A stretch of DNA of 64,000 bases from PNNG01 sp964577055 (GTDB lineage: Bacteria; Bacteroidota; Bacteroidia; UBA7662). Positions 43,762 through 53,223 of the stretch are shown one piece after another. A program made the position numbers and the translations under genes. Numbering within the stretch: position 1 is the stretch's first letter; the number at the start of each line of letters is the position of its first letter. Below the pieces are notes generated by a model that was not told the DNA's origin, searched no databases, and saw nothing but the letters and a program-made list of their open reading frames with translations. The stretch is from positions 244,271 to 308,270 of the forward strand of contig CAZNWC010000002.1 in NCBI GenBank assembly GCA_964577055.1, in the 5' to 3' direction.

Positions 43762-44363
43762 AAGCAGAAAGATAAACGGGCCAAAGGAATCTGCATGCCT
43801 GGGGCTTGTACCCAATCAATGGCAGGTGGTTGAAACAAATGCATGCTCAGGTTATCGCTCACGTTAAAATCAAATAAGTGGGCATCCACTGCTGCATCCA
43901 CCAAATTGAGTGCATATACACCAGCTGTCAATATCCAGTACAAATCACGTTGCTGCCGAAATGCATCGCGGTTTTGGCGTAGCACCACATTGTTGATTTG
44001 GCCTTGAAACTCATCAATCGTTGCTGGATCACCATCCACCCTGAGCCGGTAAGCATCGCGGTAACGGATGTATTCACGTCCATTTTGAATGGCGGTATAG
44101 GCAGTAAATCCACCTAAACCATAAATGATGGGTATTTTCCAGTATTTACGGTTGTATGCTTGACCCAAACCAGGTAACATCATGGAATAGCGTACAGCCT
44201 TCTGCACCGAATGTGTCGATGCTGGCAAGACGACCAGGCCGCTGTCGCTGGCGTTGAGGGTTCCTCCCATTGCAGCGGAATCACTTTTTTGGGCCGCTGC
44301 AGTCGTCCAACCGAGCAACAAGCCGAATGTCATGATGGTGCAAAAGGCCGCTAGGCTCCTCAT
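43758..44363 (-). CDS. DUF5683 protein
   Basis: 201-residue exported protein with a signal peptide (MRSLAAFCTIMTFGLLLG, to about residue 25) and the DUF5683 core: SMMLPGLGQAYNRKYWKIPIIYGLGG, then helical segments and ILTAGVYALNLVDAAVDAHLFDF. Two or three hydrophobic helices suggest membrane association. Conserved in Bacteroidota between parB and dapB; role unknown. Overlaps both neighbours by 4 nt. Confidence 0.88.
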   Translation of the reverse strand: MRSLAAFCTIMTFGLLLGWTTAAAQKSDSAAMGGTLNASDSGLVVLPASTHSVQKAVRYSMMLPGLGQAYNRKYWKIPIIYGLGGFTAYTAIQNGREYIRYRDAYRLRVDGDPATIDEFQGQINNVVLRQNRDAFRQQRDLYWILTAGVYALNLVDAAVDAHLFDFNVSDNLSMHLFQPPAIDWVQAPGMQIPLARLSFCL

Positions 44364-45241
44364 CCTTCGAGCAAATCGAGCAGCCGGTTCAAATCATCGG
44401 TATTGGCAAAGGGTATTAAAATTTCGCCCTTTCCTTTTGCATTGGCATTGATTTGCACACGCGCCTCGAGTCGGCGAGCCAAGCTGTCCTGCACACTTTT
44501 ATATGCACCATTGTCTTCAGCCTCTTTTTTGCCACCTTTTGGCACAGTTGTTCCACCCTCCTCGTTCATTTCGCGTACCAAGGATTCTACTTTCCGAACA
44601 CTTAACCCTTCGGCTACTGCCTTGCGAAACACAAACAGCTGCTGTTCGGTCTTTTGCAAGCCCAAAATGGCGCGTGCATGTCCCATGCCCAAACTACCAT
44701 TGCGGATCCCCAGTTGAATCTCGGGTGGCAGCTTTAACAAGCGCAGGTAGTTGGCAACGGTCGCCCGGTCTTTCCCTACTCGCTCGCCCAATTCGTCTTG
44801 TTTGATCTGACATTCGTCTTGCAACCTTTTGAAGCTGATTGCTACTTCAATAGCGTTGAGGTCTTGCCGCTGGATGTTTTCGATCAACGCCATTTCGAGC
44901 ATACCCTGCTGATTGGCTTCGAGTACGTAGGCCGGTATTTCGGTTAGGCCTACGATTTTGGATGCCCGCAAGCGGCGTTCTCCAGATACCAATTGGTATT
45001 TTCCTTCGGTGAGTTTGCGCACTGTAAGCGGCTGAATGATGCCATGTATTTTGATAGAATCAGCCAATTCGCGCAGAGAGGCTTCTTCAAAGTCGGTTCG
45101 GGGCTGGTAGGGATTGGCTTCAATTTGACTCACTGGTATCATCCAGTTGGTGGTCGCCTGTGCCACCACAGCAGCTGCTTCGTCGGCCGACAAAAGGGCT
45201 CCAAGACCCCTTCCAAGTGCATTTCGTTTGGTTGTATTCAT
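44360..45241 (-). CDS. parB: Chromosome-partitioning protein ParB
   Basis: 293-residue CTP-dependent DNA clamp that loads at parS. N-terminal LGRGLGALL, the CTP-binding ParB/Srx domain (NPYQPR, GERRLRAS), ENIQRQDLN, and a helix-turn-helix (KDRATVANYLRLLKLP). C-terminal dimerisation region (about 245-293) is present. Separated from parA by 2 nt. I could not find a convincing parS in the window. Confidence 0.97.
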   Translation of the reverse strand: MNTTKRNALGRGLGALLSADEAAAVVAQATTNWMIPVSQIEANPYQPRTDFEEASLRELADSIKIHGIIQPLTVRKLTEGKYQLVSGERRLRASKIVGLTEIPAYVLEANQQGMLEMALIENIQRQDLNAIEVAISFKRLQDECQIKQDELGERVGKDRATVANYLRLLKLPPEIQLGIRNGSLGMGHARAILGLQKTEQQLFVFRKAVAEGLSVRKVESLVREMNEEGGTTVPKGGKKEAEDNGAYKSVQDSLARRLEARVQINANAKGKGEILIPFANTDDLNRLLDLLEG

Positions 45242-45243
45242 GT

Positions 45244-46047
45244 TCAGGAGTTGATCGTGCGGTCTTCGGCAGGAATACGTGTCAGGTTGTTTTTCTGCAA
45301 AATTTCGCGCGCCAGGTTGAGATAATTGGTTGCTCCTTTGCTGCTGGCATCGTGCATGATGGCCGACATGCCAAAGCTGGGTGCTTCACTGAGTTTGGTA
45401 TTGCGGTGAATGATGGTGTCGAAAGTAATTTCGCCTAAATTTTGGCGGACGTCTTCCACTACTTGGTTCGCCAAGCGCAAGCGTCCATCGTACATGGTAA
45501 GCAAGATACCTTCTATTTTGAGCTGCTGGTTAAAGCGCGTTTGCACAATTTTGATGGTATTCAATAACTTACCCAGTCCTTCAAGCGCAAAATACTCGCA
45601 TTGCACTGGCACAATTACAGAATCTGCTGCGTTGAGGGCGTTCACCGTGATCAGGCCCAAAGACGGACTGCAATCGATGATGATAAAATCGTACTGCTCT
45701 CGAATCGGTTCAATCACATCTTTAAGAATCCGTTCGCGGTTTGGCCGATTGATCATTTCTATTTCGGCACCAACCAAATCAATGGTTGCTGGGAGCAGAT
45801 CGAGGAATGGCACTTCGGTTTGCAACACATTGTGCTGCACAGGCACATCGTTCACCATGCATTCGTAAATGCCAGTTTTGATGGCTTTAGGATCATATCC
45901 GATCCCAGATGTAGCATTTGCTTGCGGATCGGCATCGATCAAAAGTGTTTTGAATTCCAACACAGCCAGGCTGCTGGCTAGGTTGATGGCGGTGGTAGTT
46001 TTACCTACTCCACCTTTCTGATTGGCTATGGCTATGACCTTACTCAT
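45244..46047 (-). CDS. parA: Chromosome-partitioning ATPase ParA (Soj)
   Basis: 267-residue deviant-Walker ATPase that moves ParB-parS complexes. Walker A KGGVGKTT, Walker A' LLIDADPQANAT, Walker B FIIIDCSPSLG. The ATG at 46047 (MSKVIAIANQKGG) is preferred to a GTG 12 nt upstream. Heads parA-parB-DUF5683-dapB; the divergent gap to the peptide-binding lipoprotein gene is 91 bp. Confidence 0.97.
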   Translation of the reverse strand: MSKVIAIANQKGGVGKTTTAINLASSLAVLEFKTLLIDADPQANATSGIGYDPKAIKTGIYECMVNDVPVQHNVLQTEVPFLDLLPATIDLVGAEIEMINRPNRERILKDVIEPIREQYDFIIIDCSPSLGLITVNALNAADSVIVPVQCEYFALEGLGKLLNTIKIVQTRFNQQLKIEGILLTMYDGRLRLANQVVEDVRQNLGEITFDTIIHRNTKLSEAPSFGMSAIMHDASSKGATNYLNLAREILQKNNLTRIPAEDRTINS

Positions 46048-46138
46048 CCGAACTCCCACTGATTTTACTTCTATTGGAAACAGTTTCGCGTATTTTTGAA
46101 ACGCAAATCAAGCCTCTAAGATAATACCCTCAGCAGGA

Positions 46139-47761
46139 ATGAAAAAGTTGACATACCTCATTTTATCCACCATCTTGCTGGCAACTGGCTGCCATGAAAA
46201 CCATGGGCCACAAAACAAGCAGATTTTCCATTACAACCAGGAGAGCGGCATCTCTTCACTCGATCCTGCTTTTGCACGTGATCAAGCAAGCGGCTGGGCG
46301 GTAAACATGCTTTACAACGGCTTGCTGCAGCTCGATTCAAACTTGCAGCTGCAGCCCTCCATCGCACAGCATTGGGAGGTTGATGCCCAAGGGACCACCT
46401 ACCGTTTTTGGCTCCGCCGTGACGTCTGGTTTCATGCAAATAAATGCTTTAAAAACAATAAAAACAGAAAAGTTACTGCAAGTGACTTCGTATACTCCTT
46501 TAGGCGATTGATGGATCCAGCCACAGCTTCACCGGGTGCTTGGATTTTCAATGGCAAATTGGCAGGTGAAGGCTTTTATGCACCAAACGACAGCGTTTTT
46601 GAAATTCGGTTGAATGCTCCCTTCCCTCCTCTTCCCGAACTGCTTACCATGGGTTACTGCAGTGTGGTGCCCGAAGAAGCCATTCGCTTTTACGGGAATA
46701 CCTTTCGTGAGCATCCGGTTGGCACCGGTCCTTTTCAAATGGCTTTTTGGTATGAAAACGAAGCCCTCTCACTGCACAAAAACCCCCACTATTTCGAATC
46801 AGAACAAGGCCAGCGATTGCCATACCTCGACGCAGTGATGGTGCACTTCCTTCCCGACAAACAAAGCGCATTTCTGGCCTTTTTGCAAAACAAGCTTGAC
46901 TTTATTTCGGGGATTGATCCAGCATTTAAAGACGAGGTGCTTCAAAAAGATGGGTCGCTGCAAGACAAATATGCAGGCAAAATCGTCCTCCAAAAATCAG
47001 CTTATTTGAATACTGAATACCTCGGCATATTACTCGATCCAAACCAAAAAGCCATGCATCCAGCTTTGGCGGATAAACGTGTACGGCAAGCGCTCAATTA
47101 TGGGTTCGACAGAGCACAGATGATACGATACCTCCGCAACAATATTGGTACTCCTGGAACTGCTGGCCTGATTCCGCCCGGATTGCCCGGATTTGACAGC
47201 AGTTTGTTGGGACATTACAGTTACCAACCTGAAAAAGCCCGCCAACTGCTAAAAGATGCAGGTTACGCGAATACTCCCTTGCGCTTGCGCCTTGAAACAA
47301 ATCCGGCTTACCTTGATTTGTGCATCTTCATCCAACGGCAATGGCAACAGCTGGGCATTGAACTGAGCATCAATACCAGCCCAGGCCCCACACTGCGACA
47401 GCTCATTGGCAAAGGTGAAGCCCCGATGTTCAGGGCCAGCTGGATTGCCGATTATCCGGATGCCGAAAATTACCTTGCCTTGGCATATGGGCCCAATGAA
47501 ACTCCAAACGGTCCGAATTACACCCGCTTTAAAAACCCACGCTTCGATGCATTGTATCTGCAAGCAATGGAACTTCCTGCCATAGGAGAACGGGCCGAGT
47601 TGTACAAACAGCAAAACGCCATTCTTTTAGAAGAGGCTCCTTACATTGTTCTGTACTACGACCAGGTCTTGCGTTTGCTCAAGCCTGGTATTACGGGTTT
47701 AAGTACAAATGCCATGAATGTGCTTGATTTAAAGCGCGTCTCAAAAAAAGAAGCCATTTAG
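46139..47761 (+). CDS. Oligopeptide/dipeptide-type ABC substrate-binding lipoprotein
   Basis: 540-residue lipoprotein (lipobox LATGC, Cys18) of the SBP_bac_5 family, which binds peptides or similar solutes for ABC import. Family features: ISSLDPAFARD, LQPSIAQHWEV, VTASDFVYSFRRLMDP and GTGPFQM. No permease or ATPase genes lie next to it, so partners must be elsewhere, or it has another role. The stop overlaps the converging xerD by 4 nt. Confidence 0.92.
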   Translation: MKKLTYLILSTILLATGCHENHGPQNKQIFHYNQESGISSLDPAFARDQASGWAVNMLYNGLLQLDSNLQLQPSIAQHWEVDAQGTTYRFWLRRDVWFHANKCFKNNKNRKVTASDFVYSFRRLMDPATASPGAWIFNGKLAGEGFYAPNDSVFEIRLNAPFPPLPELLTMGYCSVVPEEAIRFYGNTFREHPVGTGPFQMAFWYENEALSLHKNPHYFESEQGQRLPYLDAVMVHFLPDKQSAFLAFLQNKLDFISGIDPAFKDEVLQKDGSLQDKYAGKIVLQKSAYLNTEYLGILLDPNQKAMHPALADKRVRQALNYGFDRAQMIRYLRNNIGTPGTAGLIPPGLPGFDSSLLGHYSYQPEKARQLLKDAGYANTPLRLRLETNPAYLDLCIFIQRQWQQLGIELSINTSPGPTLRQLIGKGEAPMFRASWIADYPDAENYLALAYGPNETPNGPNYTRFKNPRFDALYLQAMELPAIGERAELYKQQNAILLEEAPYIVLYYDQVLRLLKPGITGLSTNAMNVLDLKRVSKKEAI

Positions 47762-48663
47762 CGCCTGGGGTGAAATTGACGCACCACATCCCGCAAATAT
47801 TCGCGACTGAGGTGCGTGTATATTTCTGTGGTGGTGATGCTCTCGTGGCCGAGCATTTGCTGAACAGCGCGCAAATCGGCCCCTGCTTCTACCATATGGG
47901 TGGCAAATGCATGCCGAAAGGTGTGCGGACTCACGGTTTTTTGAACACCGGCCAATTCCGCTTGCTGTTTGACCAGTAGAAATACGAGCATGCGCGTAAG
48001 GGGCTTCCCATTCCGACTGAGAAAAACAACATCTTCTGCCCCTTTGGCAATTTGCAATTGACGGCGTTGTCCTTCTACATACCATTTTACTGAATCGATG
48101 GCTGTTTCTCCTATGGGAACCAGCCGTTCTTTATTTCCCTTTCCCAACACACGAACAAAACCGATGTCGAAGTACAAATTACTCAGGCGTAGTGAGACCA
48201 ATTCGCTTACCCTCAAGCCACAACTGTAAAGTACCTCCAAAATGGCTTTGTTTCGGTGGCCCTCTGCCTTGCTCAAATCAAGACTCGCAATCATTTGGTT
48301 GATCTCGGTGATGTGCAAAACCTCAGGCAATCTCCGGCGACTTCGGGGCATTTCGAGAAGTTCTGCGGGACTCTCAAGCACCACACCTTCTACCATCAGG
48401 AAGCGATAAAATGCCTTGATGCCAGATATGATACGTGATTGGCTGCTGCTCTCCAGGCCCAAATCGTTCAAAAACGCTAAAAAACCTTGCAAATTTTGCA
48501 ATGCCATGTGGGTAGCACTCAAGGGTGGTTGCTCGGTACTGGCATAATTGGCAAGCTTGTGTAAATCGTTGAGATAGGCTTTTACCGTATTGGCCGGATG
48601 CGAGCGCTCCAATCGCAAGTAAGCTTCGAAACTTTTGAGGTATTGTTGCCAGTTGGCGTTCAT
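47758..48663 (-). CDS. xerD: Tyrosine recombinase XerD
   Basis: 301-residue site-specific recombinase that resolves chromosome dimers at dif. N-terminal SAM-like core-binding domain (1-105). Catalytic residues: Arg151 (LYSCGLRVSEL), His247/Arg250 (HTFRH), His273 (LGHESITTTE) and nucleophile Tyr282. No integrase-type neighbours or att repeats, so it is the housekeeping Xer protein rather than a phage one; XerC versus XerD is not certain. Confidence 0.92.
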   Translation of the reverse strand: MNANWQQYLKSFEAYLRLERSHPANTVKAYLNDLHKLANYASTEQPPLSATHMALQNLQGFLAFLNDLGLESSSQSRIISGIKAFYRFLMVEGVVLESPAELLEMPRSRRRLPEVLHITEINQMIASLDLSKAEGHRNKAILEVLYSCGLRVSELVSLRLSNLYFDIGFVRVLGKGNKERLVPIGETAIDSVKWYVEGQRRQLQIAKGAEDVVFLSRNGKPLTRMLVFLLVKQQAELAGVQKTVSPHTFRHAFATHMVEAGADLRAVQQMLGHESITTTEIYTHLSREYLRDVVRQFHPRR

Positions 48664-48704
48664 GGTGCCGCCAATTTCCTTAATTTCGAACGGAAATCAA
48701 ACGC

Positions 48705-49139
48705 ATGGAGCTCCTAATTATCAATGGTCCGAATTTAAACCTGCTCGGCAAGCGTGAGCCGGAGATTTACGGCAGCCGTTCATTTGACAACTATTTGGAA
48801 GAACTACGCTTGGCTTTCCCTGATCACCATTTGCAGTATTATCAAAGCAACCATGAAGGAGAGCTCATTGACAAAATACAATCAGCTGGTTTTCATTTAG
48901 ATGGCATTATACTAAACGCAGGTGGCTATACACATACTTCGGTTGCCTTGGCGGATGCAGTTGCTGCAGTGCCCGCACCCGTGATAGAGGTGCACATCAG
49001 CAATCCCAATAGTCGGGAAGATTTCAGGAGAAACTCCTATTTGTCGCCCTATTGCAAAGCTGTGGTGAGCGGATTTGGCTTGGCGTCATACCACTTGGCA
49101 ATCAGCGGCTTACTTGGTCTACTCTCTGAGCCAAAATAA
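48705..49139 (+). CDS. aroQ: Type II 3-dehydroquinate dehydratase
   Basis: 144-residue shikimate-pathway dehydratase. Flexible loop NLLGKREPEIYGS with catalytic Tyr, NAGGYTHTSVALADA, and VIEVHISNP with the catalytic His are intact. Its last 38 nt overlap the converging glycosyltransferase gene. No other shikimate genes nearby. Confidence 0.97.
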   Translation: MELLIINGPNLNLLGKREPEIYGSRSFDNYLEELRLAFPDHHLQYYQSNHEGELIDKIQSAGFHLDGIILNAGGYTHTSVALADAVAAVPAPVIEVHISNPNSREDFRRNSYLSPYCKAVVSGFGLASYHLAISGLLGLLSEPK

Positions 49140-50166
49140 AAGCTTCCAGTTTTGCTTTCCGGCCAAAAAAGTGAGCATACAAGGCACTTCCTTGAAACAT
49201 ACCTGATAATTCAACTGGCTTTTTTTTGTGCTTGATTTCCTTTCGTTTTTGCCATATATAAGCTTGCATACCAATAAACGACCAATGGGCTCTCGCAACT
49301 GCCCAAAAATCGCCCCATGCTCCGAGTGCAGCAAATTTGAGTGCCGCTGGAAAATCGAGTAGTAACCGCAATATCACGCGCACGAACATTTGCGGAAGGG
49401 GAAGATTTTTTTGGAGTGTGATGAGGCTGTTTCTAAAATTCAGAAAAGTTTTGCGCGGGTTGCCGTATGCCAACGAGCCTCCTCCCAAATGATATACCAC
49501 CGACAAAGGTTCATGGATCAAGCTGTAGTTTAAGTGTTGCAATCGCCAGCAAAGATCAATTTCTTCCATATGCGCAAAGTAACGGGCATCTAAGCCCCCC
49601 GCTTGCCAATAGGCATTGGCACGCACAAACATGCATGCGCCTGATGCCCAGAAAACATGCTTCTTATAAGCATATTGCCCCATATCTTCTTCCACCTGCT
49701 CAAATAGCCTGCCTGCACAAAAGGGATAGCCCATGGCATCGATGTAACCCCCTGCAGCACCCGCATATTCAAAAGCATTTTGCCGTTTCCAGGCGCGGAT
49801 AGTAGGTTGGAGGGCTCCTAATTGAGTGTCCTCAGCGAAACGTTGTGCAGGAGCCTCGAGCCATTCGGGACTTACCTCCACATCGGAGTTCAACAGCACA
49901 AAAACGTCCGCCTTAATAGATTTGAGTCCCTCATTGTATCCACCTGCATAACCTGCGTTTTCAGAAAGTTCGATGATGCGAATTTTATCGGCGTAGTTTT
50001 CTGTGAGCCACAACACCGAATCATCTGTAGATCCGTTGTCTACTACCCACACCTGGTGGTTGACATAGGTGGTCTGCAAAACCGACGGAAGAAATTGTTG
50101 CAAATGGTGTTTGCCATTCCAATTGAGTATAACGACCGCAATAGCGGGCAAATCAGGCGAATACAT
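49102..50166 (-). CDS. GT2 glycosyltransferase (rhamnosyltransferase-like)
   Basis: 354-residue GT-A enzyme. Motifs: VVILNWNGKHHL, VVDNGSTDDSV, LLNSDVEV, FMHMEEIDLCWR-like ARYFAHMEEIDLCWR (acceptor/catalytic region) and a C-terminal amphipathic or membrane-associated part (about 265-320). Likely adds a sugar to surface polysaccharide or LPS. It overlaps the acyltransferase gene by 14 nt, which with the GWxTD gene forms a three-gene unit. Confidence 0.9.
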   Translation of the reverse strand: MYSPDLPAIAVVILNWNGKHHLQQFLPSVLQTTYVNHQVWVVDNGSTDDSVLWLTENYADKIRIIELSENAGYAGGYNEGLKSIKADVFVLLNSDVEVSPEWLEAPAQRFAEDTQLGALQPTIRAWKRQNAFEYAGAAGGYIDAMGYPFCAGRLFEQVEEDMGQYAYKKHVFWASGACMFVRANAYWQAGGLDARYFAHMEEIDLCWRLQHLNYSLIHEPLSVVYHLGGGSLAYGNPRKTFLNFRNSLITLQKNLPLPQMFVRVILRLLLDFPAALKFAALGAWGDFWAVARAHWSFIGMQAYIWQKRKEIKHKKKPVELSGMFQGSALYAHFFGRKAKLEAFILAQRVDQVSR

Positions 50167-51046
50167 GTCCGGGATGTTCTAATGGATTAAGTTTCCAACG
50201 GCGGTGCGACCATAGCCAATAGGCAGGTTGTGATTTGAGCTGCGCCTCTAACATTTGTGCATGCTTTTGAGTGATTTCACCGGGCGCAAAGGCTTTGGGA
50301 TCTTCTACCAAAACTTGCAGTTTGGCCCCGTAAAAGCCACGAGACTTGCGGTACATGCTCCCATATACCAAAACAGCATCGTTTTTTACTGCCAATTCGG
50401 CAGCACCTGTGTAAATGGCGGTTGTTTGATGCATAAAAGGCAACCACAAAAAACGGTTGTGTGGAGTTGGTGACTGATCTCCCAATACGTAGGTGCAGTG
50501 CAACGTATGCTTATGCGTTTCCAATGCTTTGAAAATTTGCTTCATTGGTACAGGCAATGCACCAAATTTGGCCCTCATTTCACGCACCAGCGCATCAATT
50601 GGTGGATTGTTAAGCGGTTTATAAATTATCAAATGTAAATGACGCAAATGCAAGGTAAGCGCTTTGTGAAGCCACTCCCAATTGCCGTGATGCGCTCCAA
50701 TGAATATGATGTGCCGCCCTTGCTCATGCAACCGGTGTAGGATTTCGGGATTTTCTATTTCCACCCTGCGCAATATTTCATCTGCATCCATGTCCATGGT
50801 TTTGACCGTTTCAACCATTTGATCACAAAACCATTGGTAAAATTGCTTTTCTATTAGGGCAAGCTCTTCACCTCCCTTTTCGGGGAATGCATTTTTAAGA
50901 TTTTCACGTACCGTATGCTTGCGGTAGCCTATGACATGAAAAAGCATCACATAAAAAAAGTAGCTAATGGTGTAGAGCACTGCCAATGGCAATTGGCTCA
51001 AAGCACGAAATGCTCCCCATTGCAACCAATATAAAATGCGGCTCAT
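50153..51046 (-). CDS. LpxL/HtrB-type lysophospholipid/lipid A acyltransferase
   Basis: 297-residue membrane-associated acyltransferase with a hydrophobic N-terminal stretch (about 8-40). The HX4E catalytic motif is in GAHHGNWEW, followed by the acceptor region LVREMRAKFG and ending in WLWSHRRWK, as in LpxL/LpxM. Adds a secondary acyl chain to lipid A or to another lipid. Overlaps the glycosyltransferase gene by 14 nt and the GWxTD gene by 1 nt. Confidence 0.9.
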   Translation of the reverse strand: MSRILYWLQWGAFRALSQLPLAVLYTISYFFYVMLFHVIGYRKHTVRENLKNAFPEKGGEELALIEKQFYQWFCDQMVETVKTMDMDADEILRRVEIENPEILHRLHEQGRHIIFIGAHHGNWEWLHKALTLHLRHLHLIIYKPLNNPPIDALVREMRAKFGALPVPMKQIFKALETHKHTLHCTYVLGDQSPTPHNRFLWLPFMHQTTAIYTGAAELAVKNDAVLVYGSMYRKSRGFYGAKLQVLVEDPKAFAPGEITQKHAQMLEAQLKSQPAYWLWSHRRWKLNPLEHPGHVFA

Positions 51047-52524
51047 TACTGGTTGCGGAAGTTTTCTTCCAAATAGCTCCCAAAATGGCCTCTGTTCATC
51101 TGCTCGTCTATGTCTCTAAAGGCCGTGGTTCGGCTAAACAATACCAAACGCCATTGCGGATCATACGGCTCGCCCAAGGCTTCTGAATGCAACAATTGAT
51201 AATCGTTGGTAATCATGTCGGGATTGTAAAACACGAATCGGATGTTTCTTTGACCTTTGTATTCGTAGTACCACCAAATTTCATAGGGGTAGGCACTTGG
51301 TTCATTTGTTACTTGTGTTCTGCTATTGGGTTTGCCGTATTGCAAGTACACACGTCCCCTCTCAGTTTCATAACCTTTTGTGATTTTTGAACTGAACAAC
51401 TCCACTGTTTCCCGCACTTTCACTGCGTATTCAGCCCAAGCCTTTTCAGGATTTACTTTGTCGCGGCGCTCCCAGAAACTCAACATATATTTCTTCATGA
51501 GCTCCACTTCAATTTCTTTTTGTTTGAGAAGGTTGTCAGCATATTCCCTTTCAAAAATCTCAGAAATGGGGCGCATGGCCGAAATGTTTTCGCGCAACTG
51601 AGCCTCTGTCATGCCATCAACAAAAGACATAGTTGTTTTGAGTGCTCTCATTTTTTGCTCGTCAAAAGCTATTTTGCTATTCAATCGCTGTATGTCTTGC
51701 TTTTTTGAGGCTATTACATGACCCGAAGCATCCAGCACTTCAAATCGCAGTTGATAATTGCCGCTTGGTACCTCATCAATTAAAAATGCATCTACCAATA
51801 CATTCACTTCTTTGCGTGTTAGGCGATAAAAGCGGCTGCACTTATCAACAACCTGCTCATTACCATAAACCAACATGGCCCTTGCTACAAAAACAGAATC
51901 TGTCAAAGCTTGGGTACCGTACAATTCAGTGTAAAACCGCAAGGTATCATGTCCGGTATTGTAAAAGTACGAAGGACGAGGTACCAAGTCGAGACCACTC
52001 TTGGTCAATTGACTTGGCTTGTTGGCTTTGCTCATGCTGTTTACCAGCATGATATCTGAAAAAACCGGCTGAGTACCTGGCTTTTTTAGGGTAATGGTTC
52101 CACTTGCGCGAGCGGTATTGGTTGTATCGTATTGGTCACGAATGTTGATTTCCATGAAATAGGTACCCTCACCAAGACTAAAACGCTGCAAATCGATAAA
52201 GCTGAAATCGAGTTTGCTGTTGGTATCAATTTCTGGGCTTTTGAGCACGTATTTGTCAAACAGCACAATGCTGTCATTTTTCTCGAAGCTCACGGTGATT
52301 TGAATGGCTCCTTGCAGTTGATTGGGTCCAAATTTGACAAAATGTACCGACCTGCTATTTACTGCGAGGTAGGTTTCAACATAGGGTCCTTTTCCAGGTT
52401 GGTGAAAGCTCGCATACCTAAACTGGGCGTCAAGGGCGGCGACAGATTCGATGTTTCCAATGAACAGGAACAGAAAAATAAAGCAGCACAACCTGCTAAA
52501 GCTTAAACTTGCAGCGTGATTCAT
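51046..52524 (-). CDS. GWxTD domain-containing exported protein
   Basis: 492-residue exported protein (signal peptide about 1-33, from the ATG at 52524). Residues about 35-280 are beta-rich domains with no clear name. The C-terminal GWxTD domain spans about 290-490, with MLSFWERRD in place of the GWxTD core and RVYLQYGKPNSR, PYEIWWYYEY and FVFYNPDMITNDYQLLHS. Role unknown; common in Bacteroidota and nearby phyla. The start lies inside the start of the divergent WbqC gene (9-nt overlap). Confidence 0.88.
   Translation of the reverse strand: MNHAASLSFSRLCCFIFLFLFIGNIESVAALDAQFRYASFHQPGKGPYVETYLAVNSRSVHFVKFGPNQLQGAIQITVSFEKNDSIVLFDKYVLKSPEIDTNSKLDFSFIDLQRFSLGEGTYFMEINIRDQYDTTNTARASGTITLKKPGTQPVFSDIMLVNSMSKANKPSQLTKSGLDLVPRPSYFYNTGHDTLRFYTELYGTQALTDSVFVARAMLVYGNEQVVDKCSRFYRLTRKEVNVLVDAFLIDEVPSGNYQLRFEVLDASGHVIASKKQDIQRLNSKIAFDEQKMRALKTTMSFVDGMTEAQLRENISAMRPISEIFEREYADNLLKQKEIEVELMKKYMLSFWERRDKVNPEKAWAEYAVKVRETVELFSSKITKGYETERGRVYLQYGKPNSRTQVTNEPSAYPYEIWWYYEYKGQRNIRFVFYNPDMITNDYQLLHSEALGEPYDPQWRLVLFSRTTAFRDIDEQMNRGHFGSYLEENFRNQ
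52504..52511 (+). promoter_or_regulatory. Putative -7 box of the WbqC gene
   Basis: TAAACTTG differs from TAnnTTTG at one position and ends 4 nt before the GTG at 52516, supporting that start. It lies within the divergent GWxTD gene. Confidence 0.35.
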
Positions 52525-53136
52525 GAGCAAAAATTAGAGGTTATCTATACCGAGTTGCCTTATTGGCCTTCGGTAAGCTTTCTTGCAAAGCTAAGGAATG
52601 TCGAGCTCGTTTTTTTGGAGAATTGTGAGCATTTTGTCAAATCTTCGAACCGAAATCGTTGCTGGATTGCTGGTGCAAATGGCCCGTTGTTGCTCAGCAT
52701 CCCTGTTCAGGGTGGGCGCTCGCATAAACAACTCTACCGCGAAGTGATGCCGGATGAAGGTAAATCCTGGCGCCATCAGCACTGGCATAGTTTAAAAAGC
52801 GCCTACGGCAAAAGTCCGTTTTTTGAATATTATGAAGCCGATTTAGAGCGGTTTTACAGCAAGTCGGGACAAAATTTATGGGAGTTCAACTACCAGCTTT
52901 TTCAATGGATCATGCGTCAATTGGGCATGCATCCTGAAATAAAACTTACCCAGTCTTTTGTACCGCAATATCCATTAAACGATCAAAGAACCTATAGGCA
53001 CTGGCAGCGATTAGACGTGCCCCCCTATTACCAATCTTTTACCGCGAAAACTGGATTTCTCTCTGACATGGCTGGTCTGGATGTATTACTTCACCTGGGT
53101 CCGCATGCCAGCCGCACATACTTTAAAAATTTCTGA
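52516..53136 (+). CDS. WbqC-family protein
   Basis: 206-residue cytoplasmic protein of the WbqC family, found near O-antigen/LPS genes in proteobacteria and near parAB-dapB in many Bacteroidota. Family features: YWPSVSFLAKL, FVKSSNRNRCWIAGANGP, and LSDMAGLDVLLHLGP near the end. The reading frame has no good ATG near the front; GTG at 52516 (MIHEQKLEVIYTELP) is chosen, just after a near-consensus -7 box. Molecular function unknown. Confidence 0.85.
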   Translation: MIHEQKLEVIYTELPYWPSVSFLAKLRNVELVFLENCEHFVKSSNRNRCWIAGANGPLLLSIPVQGGRSHKQLYREVMPDEGKSWRHQHWHSLKSAYGKSPFFEYYEADLERFYSKSGQNLWEFNYQLFQWIMRQLGMHPEIKLTQSFVPQYPLNDQRTYRHWQRLDVPPYYQSFTAKTGFLSDMAGLDVLLHLGPHASRTYFKNF

Positions 53137-53209
53137 TTGGGTTGATGCTCAGCCCTGAGGTTTCAGTCCAAAAAATTCACGATTTAACCTGTGATTCACG
53201 GCTTCTGCG

Positions 53210-53217
53210 TATTTTCG
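53210..53217 (+). promoter_or_regulatory. Putative -7 box of the T9SS cargo gene
   Basis: TATTTTCG, one base off TAnnTTTG, ends 6 nt before the ATG at 53224. The same octamer serves cargo gene B (26725-26732). Confidence 0.35.
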
Positions 53218-53223
53218 TGGCCT

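Noticed and set aside
44360..46100. parS site near parAB
   Set aside because: Only loose GTTTC...GAAAC-like strings near 46085; no 16-bp palindrome of the usual form found by eye.
47758..48663. XerD as a phage or element integrase
   Set aside because: No att repeats, tRNA junction or mobile genes around it; neighbours are housekeeping genes.
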